The notes below the pieces were generated by a model. That model made no database searches. It had not been told where the DNA came from and worked only from the letters and a program-made list of their open reading frames with translations. Made by a program: the position numbers and the translations under genes. Shown here in pieces: positions 59,761 to 64,000 of a stretch of 64,000 bases of DNA. Origin of the DNA: JASGTU01 sp963821815 (GTDB lineage Bacteria > Chloroflexota > Anaerolineae > Caldilineales > Caldilineaceae); contig CAWGFG010000006.1 in assembly GCA_963821815.1 (NCBI GenBank), forward strand, positions 372,001 through 436,000, in the 5' to 3' direction. The stretch's first letter is position 1, and each line of letters starts with the position of its first letter.

Positions 59761-61333
59761 TTTCCGACCCCGCGTAGGTTATCGTATCCACCGGCGCCAC
59801 AGCCGCGATATAGCCATCCCGATCCATTACTTGCTCACCGGCAACACTGGTGTATTTCAATACTTGACCGCCAAATAGGCCAATTCCGAGGCTGAGGACG
59901 ACAAGGATGGAAATGGCCAGAAGTTCTAGGCGTTTCTGCCCTGGGATATTCATAGGCGCATGCTCAATTACAGGCTGCGTCGGTTCACCAAAAAAGGCTT
60001 TCTGCCAAAGACGCAACATACTCATGAGTGTTAGCAAACTGACGAATATACTCACAGCAGCGATCACCCAAAGTCGTTCGCCTACGGCGAGCTGTAACAG
60101 GCTCAACTTGCTGACAAAGCCGCTCGACGGCGGCAGACCTGCCAGCGACATGGCCGCGATGAAGAACAGGAATGCCAACGCAGGACGCAGCTTGCTGAGG
60201 CCGTTGAGCGGGGCTCGCAGCAGACTGCCGCTGCCCACCTCCATTTCCGCAGCGCCGCCTGCCATGAGCAGCGAAGTCTTCACAATCATGTGGTGCACTA
60301 GATACAGAATACCCGCCGACATGCCCATGACAGCCAGCGAATGGTTCGAGCTAGCTGCCAGGCCAAGGCCCATGACCATGTAGCCGACCTGGCTGATGAC
60401 GTGGAAGCTGAGCACGCGTCGCATGGTATTCACAGCCATTGCGCCGAAAACGCCGGTCAACATCGTCAGCCCGGCTATGGCCATGATGAGCGTCTGCCAA
60501 TCCTGCAGCAGGTTGGGGAAGATGAGCGGATAGATCCGAAACAGGGTGTAGATGCCGACTTTGGTCAGTAATCCGCCGAAGAGGGCGGTAACAGACGGAT
60601 GCGGCGTATGGTAGCTGCTAGGCAGCCAGAAGAAGAGCGGAAACAGGCCCGCCTTGCTGCTGAAGGCGATGAGCAACAGTCCAGCGATGAACAACTGGAT
60701 GGATGGCGGAACCGTCGGCATGCGTTCAGCGATATGCGCCATGTTCAGCGTGCCAACTGTGCCGTATGTGATTCCGGCTGCCGCCAGGAATAGACTGGAC
60801 GCTAACAAGTTGAGGACCACGTAGCGGATGCCACCGTTGATTTGCCCGATTTGCCCGCCCAGCGTCAACAGGGCGAACGAGGCCATCAACAGCACCTCGA
60901 AGAAGACGTACAAGTTGAACAAGTCGCCGGCAAGGAAAGCGCCGTTGACGCCCATCAACAGGAAAAGCAGCAGCGGATAGTAGTTCATGCGCTTGCGCTC
61001 GTCCAACGTGCCCATGGCATAGAACACCGTGGTAGCGGTCAGGATGCCGGACAGCGTGAGCATGATGGCTGTCAGCCCATCGGCGACCAGCGCAATCCCA
61101 AATGGGGCGGGCCAGTTGCCCATGACCATAACGAGGCGATGATCAACGCCCGAAAGCGTGTAGACGGATATCGTGATGGCTACGGCTAAGTTGAGTAGAA
61201 CACCAACAAACGCCAGGCGTCGTTGCCAGCGTGCAGCGCGATCCCAACCCCAACGAATAAAGGGCAAACCCAAAGCTGCAAAGAGCAACGGGATTGCAAT
61301 CGGTAAGGCGAGAATGGTCGAATCTAGCTGCAT
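59750..61333 (-). CDS. mnhD: Mrp Na+/H+ antiporter subunit MnhD
   Basis: A 527-residue polytopic protein of about 14 helices, homologous to NuoM/NuoN of complex I. The proton-pumping domain shows ALLTLGGQIGQINGGIRYVV, AFSSKAGLFPLFFWLPSSYH with its conserved Lys, and HMIVKTSLLMAGGA. It is one of two large antiporter-like subunits, with MnhA. It follows mnhC by 63 bases, the widest gap in the operon, without a strong ribosome site. Confidence 0.95.
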   Translation of the reverse strand: MQLDSTILALPIAIPLLFAALGLPFIRWGWDRAARWQRRLAFVGVLLNLAVAITISVYTLSGVDHRLVMVMGNWPAPFGIALVADGLTAIMLTLSGILTATTVFYAMGTLDERKRMNYYPLLLFLLMGVNGAFLAGDLFNLYVFFEVLLMASFALLTLGGQIGQINGGIRYVVLNLLASSLFLAAAGITYGTVGTLNMAHIAERMPTVPPSIQLFIAGLLLIAFSSKAGLFPLFFWLPSSYHTPHPSVTALFGGLLTKVGIYTLFRIYPLIFPNLLQDWQTLIMAIAGLTMLTGVFGAMAVNTMRRVLSFHVISQVGYMVMGLGLAASSNHSLAVMGMSAGILYLVHHMIVKTSLLMAGGAAEMEVGSGSLLRAPLNGLSKLRPALAFLFFIAAMSLAGLPPSSGFVSKLSLLQLAVGERLWVIAAVSIFVSLLTLMSMLRLWQKAFFGEPTQPVIEHAPMNIPGQKRLELLAISILVVLSLGIGLFGGQVLKYTSVAGEQVMDRDGYIAAVAPVDTITYAGSENGH

Positions 61334-61396
61334 CGAGTGTAACTTTCCGAAATCAATAAGGAATACATATGCCTGTTGACTGTGAACGTTCTAGTT

Positions 61397-61858
61397 TTAG
61401 TCGGCGTTCGTTTGTGCCGGCGGATCTAGCCATTCATAGTCGTCAGGATCACTATCTAGGCCGGTCATATAGTAGCCGTTGTCCGAGAAAGGATCGTTTA
61501 CGGCTGTAATTGTCGGGCCGGGTGCATCGGTTTCGTGCTCTTCCACAAGCGAATTACGGCGGTTCAACAAAAGGACGACAAATGCGGTGACACCAAAACC
61601 GATAACGATTGCCGTCAAAATGAGCGCCTGAGGCAGCGGATCGACGAAGGAAGAAATGTCGCCACTAAATTCCTCCTTGTCCAGCACGATAGGAGGTATG
61701 CCGCGCCCGAGTCGACTCGTGCCGAACAGCACAAAGTTGATTCCGTAGCTGAGAAGGCTTAAGCCGAGCACAAGTTTGACGCCGTCGCGGCGCAGCAGCA
61801 GGTATGTGCCGGTGGCGAATAAGATGCCGACCAGTACAGCAAAAACAACATTCATCAT
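61397..61858 (-). CDS. mnhC: Mrp Na+/H+ antiporter subunit MnhC
   Basis: A 153-residue NuoK-like subunit with three helices and LLRRDGVKLVLGLSLLSYGINF, PLPQALILTAIVIGFGVTAF. A hydrophilic tail of about 45 residues after the last helix is longer than in the Bacillus protein. The ATG overlaps the mnhB stop. Confidence 0.94.
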   Translation of the reverse strand: MMNVVFAVLVGILFATGTYLLLRRDGVKLVLGLSLLSYGINFVLFGTSRLGRGIPPIVLDKEEFSGDISSFVDPLPQALILTAIVIGFGVTAFVVLLLNRRNSLVEEHETDAPGPTITAVNDPFSDNGYYMTGLDSDPDDYEWLDPPAQTNAD

Positions 61859-62280
61859 GAGTCGGCGCTCCCATACTGTCTACTGAGCCCCAACAAAATG
61901 GAGACGACGACGGAAACGACAACCATGAATACCCCAAGATCGAATAGTTGTGGCGTACCAAGTTCAATTTCTGTCGCACCGATGTGCAAAAAGACCCAAA
62001 CGCTATCGAAGAACTCACCTTCGAAATAACCCAGCACCGCCGCGGTGACAGCAGCCAATAACCCGAAACCAGTTAGCGGGTGGAGGTAAGGGCCAAGACG
62101 CCTGCGTACGAAAGGCTCGCCGCGACTGAGTATCTGCAATTCGAACGCAACAGACGCTATGAGTCCTGCGATGAACCCGCCGCCGGCGTTATTGTGACCG
62201 CGCAGGAAGAGAAACATCGCAATGATTAGTAGAATCGGAGTCAAGATTCTATCGAGTAGGCGTAAATAGAGTTCTGGCAT
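61855..62280 (-). CDS. mnhB: Mrp Na+/H+ antiporter subunit MnhB
   Basis: A 141-residue membrane protein with four helices and the family block LRGHNNAGGGFIAGLIASVAF. It follows mnhA by 20 bases and overlaps mnhC by 4 bases. MnhB is encoded separately here, not fused to MnhA as in some Mrp group 2 operons. Confidence 0.94.
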   Translation of the reverse strand: MPELYLRLLDRILTPILLIIAMFLFLRGHNNAGGGFIAGLIASVAFELQILSRGEPFVRRRLGPYLHPLTGFGLLAAVTAAVLGYFEGEFFDSVWVFLHIGATEIELGTPQLFDLGVFMVVVSVVVSILLGLSRQYGSADS

Positions 62281-62300
62281 ATCGACTACGGCTTCTCCAT

Positions 62301-64000
62301 TTAGTCCTGTTCAGCCGAAACTTCTGTATGAGCTTTCTGTTCTCGGCGCTGCATGAATGCCGAACGCAACAGTGCATAGCCGCCGACGCCTGCAATCGCA
62401 AGCACGGATATCTCGCCCATGGTGTCAAAGCCACGGAAGTCAACCAGAATTACGTTGACGATATTTGCGCCATGTGCCAGCGGCACAGAATTCAGCTCGA
62501 AATACGCAGCGATGCTTGGCTGGAATGACTCACCGATGCTGTACAGCACCATGGCTGAACCAAGCACGCCAACAAGTAGTGCGAGAACAGTGTTGCGGAT
62601 GCGAACCCTGTTTGTAAGCGGCGGCAAGTCCTGCGGCGGGATGCGGTAGAAGACAAGGATAAGCAGCACGACGGTTAGGATGTCGACCAGAAGCTGAGTA
62701 AGCGCCAAGTCCGGTGCGCCGAAGAACACGAAGAATAGCGTGACAGTGATGCCAACGACGCCGATAGTGATGATAGCTGTAAGGCGTGTTTTAACTCGAA
62801 CGACAAGCACGGCAGCTATGGCTGCCAGCGCAGACAAAATGAACTCCGTAACGCTAACCCTATTTCCCCAGTTTATGGGCAGATCGGTAGCCCAGTCTGT
62901 CTCGGCGATAACGAAGCCCAATACCACGATAGCGCTGCCCATGACGATGCTAGCCTGGCTGGCAAGCGTACCGCCTTGGACAAATTTGGTGACGACGCGG
63001 GCTAGTGCATAAAGCCATGACCGCACCTTGTCGAACCAGAATACACTGGTGAAATTGTCCGGCGTAGCGCCCAGCCAGACACGAATCCTGCGGCGGACGG
63101 CGAAGAGTCCGTAACCGACTGCGATGGCTGCGACGCTGATCATCAGGACAGGCGTGAAGCCGTGCCAAAGGGCGACATGCGAATGGAACCCTTCGCCGTA
63201 CATCGCAGAAGCCGCCGGAGCGAAGAGCATCTCGTTGAACCAGGGCAGGGCAAGAAAGGCGAAAGTGCCGATCGCAACCAGAAACGCTGGACCAAACAGG
63301 AATGAGATGCTTGGTGAATGGTGCACATGGGCAGGGTCTTCCGACTCAGTTTTCGGACGCAGGAAGATCTCCCAGATGAGTGTGAATGCAGCGGCGACAA
63401 AGAAGGCGCCTGTGATGGCGGCTGCCAGAATCAACAGTACGCCGAAGAAACCGCCACCAATCTCCGTAAACTCATAGAGTGAATCGATCAGCGTTTCCTT
63501 GGCCAGGAAACCAAGCAGCGGAGGGATGCCCGCCATCGAAAGTCCTGCCAGAATTGCCGTAACACCCAGCGCGGGAATGGACTTGAAGAGCCCGCTCAAA
63601 CGGCGCAAATCGCGTGTGCCCGTAGCATGGTCGACGATGCCGGCGACGAGGAACAAAGGCCCCTTATAGAGTGCATGGGCTACGACGCCGACGGCGACGG
63701 CAGTGAGTGCAGATTCACTACTGAACGCCAGCAGAAACACTAAGATGCCAAGTTGACTGACCGTTGCGTACGCCAGCAGCGCCTTCATGTCAAAATAGCG
63801 TAGCGCGCTTATGGCGCCAAGCAGCATGGTGATGCCGCCTATGATGAGCAAGATCCAGAACCACATGGGGTTCTGGCTAAGCGCAGGGTGCATGCGAGCC
63901 AGCAAGAAGACGCCAGCCTTGACCATCGTGGCAGAATGCAGATACGCGCTCGCAGGCGTTGGCGCCGACATGGCGCCCGGCAACCAGAACTGGAACGGAA
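62301..64000 (-). CDS. mnhA: Mrp Na+/H+ antiporter subunit MnhA, N-terminus beyond window end
   Basis: The frame is open to base 64000, so the N-terminal part (roughly 230 of about 800 residues) is missing. The visible sequence begins PFQFWLPGAMSAPTPASAYL, the conserved start of the proton-pumping core shared with NuoL, including HSATMVKAGVFLLARMHP with its conserved Lys. The C-terminal MbhD- and MbhE-like domains are fused on (FGAPDLALTQLLVDILTVVLLILV, cited as FGAPDLALTQLLVDILTVVL, and DFRGFDTMGEISVLAIAGVG). With genes B to G following on the same strand, the complex is a complete seven-subunit Na+/H+ antiporter for sodium extrusion and pH control. Confidence 0.95.
   Translation of the reverse strand, partial: PFQFWLPGAMSAPTPASAYLHSATMVKAGVFLLARMHPALSQNPMWFWILLIIGGITMLLGAISALRYFDMKALLAYATVSQLGILVFLLAFSSESALTAVAVGVVAHALYKGPLFLVAGIVDHATGTRDLRRLSGLFKSIPALGVTAILAGLSMAGIPPLLGFLAKETLIDSLYEFTEIGGGFFGVLLILAAAITGAFFVAAAFTLIWEIFLRPKTESEDPAHVHHSPSISFLFGPAFLVAIGTFAFLALPWFNEMLFAPAASAMYGEGFHSHVALWHGFTPVLMISVAAIAVGYGLFAVRRRIRVWLGATPDNFTSVFWFDKVRSWLYALARVVTKFVQGGTLASQASIVMGSAIVVLGFVIAETDWATDLPINWGNRVSVTEFILSALAAIAAVLVVRVKTRLTAIITIGVVGITVTLFFVFFGAPDLALTQLLVDILTVVLLILVFYRIPPQDLPPLTNRVRIRNTVLALLVGVLGSAMVLYSIGESFQPSIAAYFELNSVPLAHGANIVNVILVDFRGFDTMGEISVLAIAGVGGYALLRSAFMQRREQKAHTEVSAEQD

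Noticed and set aside
1..64000. tRNA, rRNA, tmRNA, SRP RNA or riboswitch genes
   Set aside because: I looked through the intergenic gaps and saw no cloverleaf with a GTTCRA arm or known riboswitch core; the SRP RNA is not next to ffh as far as I can see. A covariance-model search would be decisive.

Overview
This 64 kb window is protein-coding almost throughout, with no rRNA, tRNA, CRISPR array, insertion sequence or prophage that I can see. Gene content suggests a Chloroflexota bacterium, most likely of the Anaerolineae/Caldilineae kind. The grounds are an acidic-repeat S1-domain protein, GAF-type NarL-family two-component genes, a LytR-CpsA-Psr protein beside a PP2C-like/beta-propeller membrane protein, an ECF sigma factor paired with a LysM-bearing membrane protein, and many Gfo/Idh, SDR and enolase-superfamily enzymes. 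This assignment is an inference from gene families; no marker gene was searched.

Layout. 1-15 kb: catabolic enzymes for sugars, uronates and sugar acids (GH88 hydrolase, SDRs, old-yellow-enzyme, nitroreductase, two Gfo/Idh/MocA enzymes, IlvD/Edd dehydratase, enolase-superfamily enzyme, extended SDR) interspersed with an aromatic amino acid decarboxylase, a cytochrome c and the NAD(P)HX repair enzyme. 15-21 kb: an ABC-2 transporter, a frameshifted GAF histidine kinase with a divergent response regulator, recX and a YigZ protein. 21-32 kb: envelope genes, namely a degenerate PP2C-like/beta-propeller protein, an LCP protein, an unusual M23 peptidase/glycosidase-like fusion and a heterodimeric ABC exporter. 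32-46 kb: housekeeping genes (ychF, M32 carboxypeptidase, S1 protein, dgt, manC, dprA, rimM, khpA, rpsP, ffh). 46-57 kb: LysM membrane protein with ECF sigma factor, CDP-alcohol phosphatidyltransferase, FG-GAP secreted protein, mdh, ppk, CPBP protease. 57-64 kb: a MalY/PatB-type lyase and a seven-gene Mrp (Mnh) Na+/H+ antiporter operon that runs off the window end in mnhA.

Regulation visible in sequence. Several good sigma-70-type promoters can be read. Two of them (20860-20888 and 23788-23795) lie so close to their ATG that the mRNAs should be leaderless. Many operons end in strong hairpins that lack a T-run, while a few have classical terminators. Two perfect long palindromes sit in front of the IlvD/Edd gene.

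The most unusual items are: the M23/glycosidase-like fusion with a 200-residue-period duplicated C-terminus (25346-27907); the PP2C-like pseudophosphatase joined through the membrane to a beta-propeller (20895-23579); the LysM membrane protein next to an ECF sigma factor (45954-47941); enzymes with altered active-site positions (SDR at 36934, enolase-family at 12850, OYE at 1711); and a small unannotatable gene with its own ribosome site and terminator (32138-32365).
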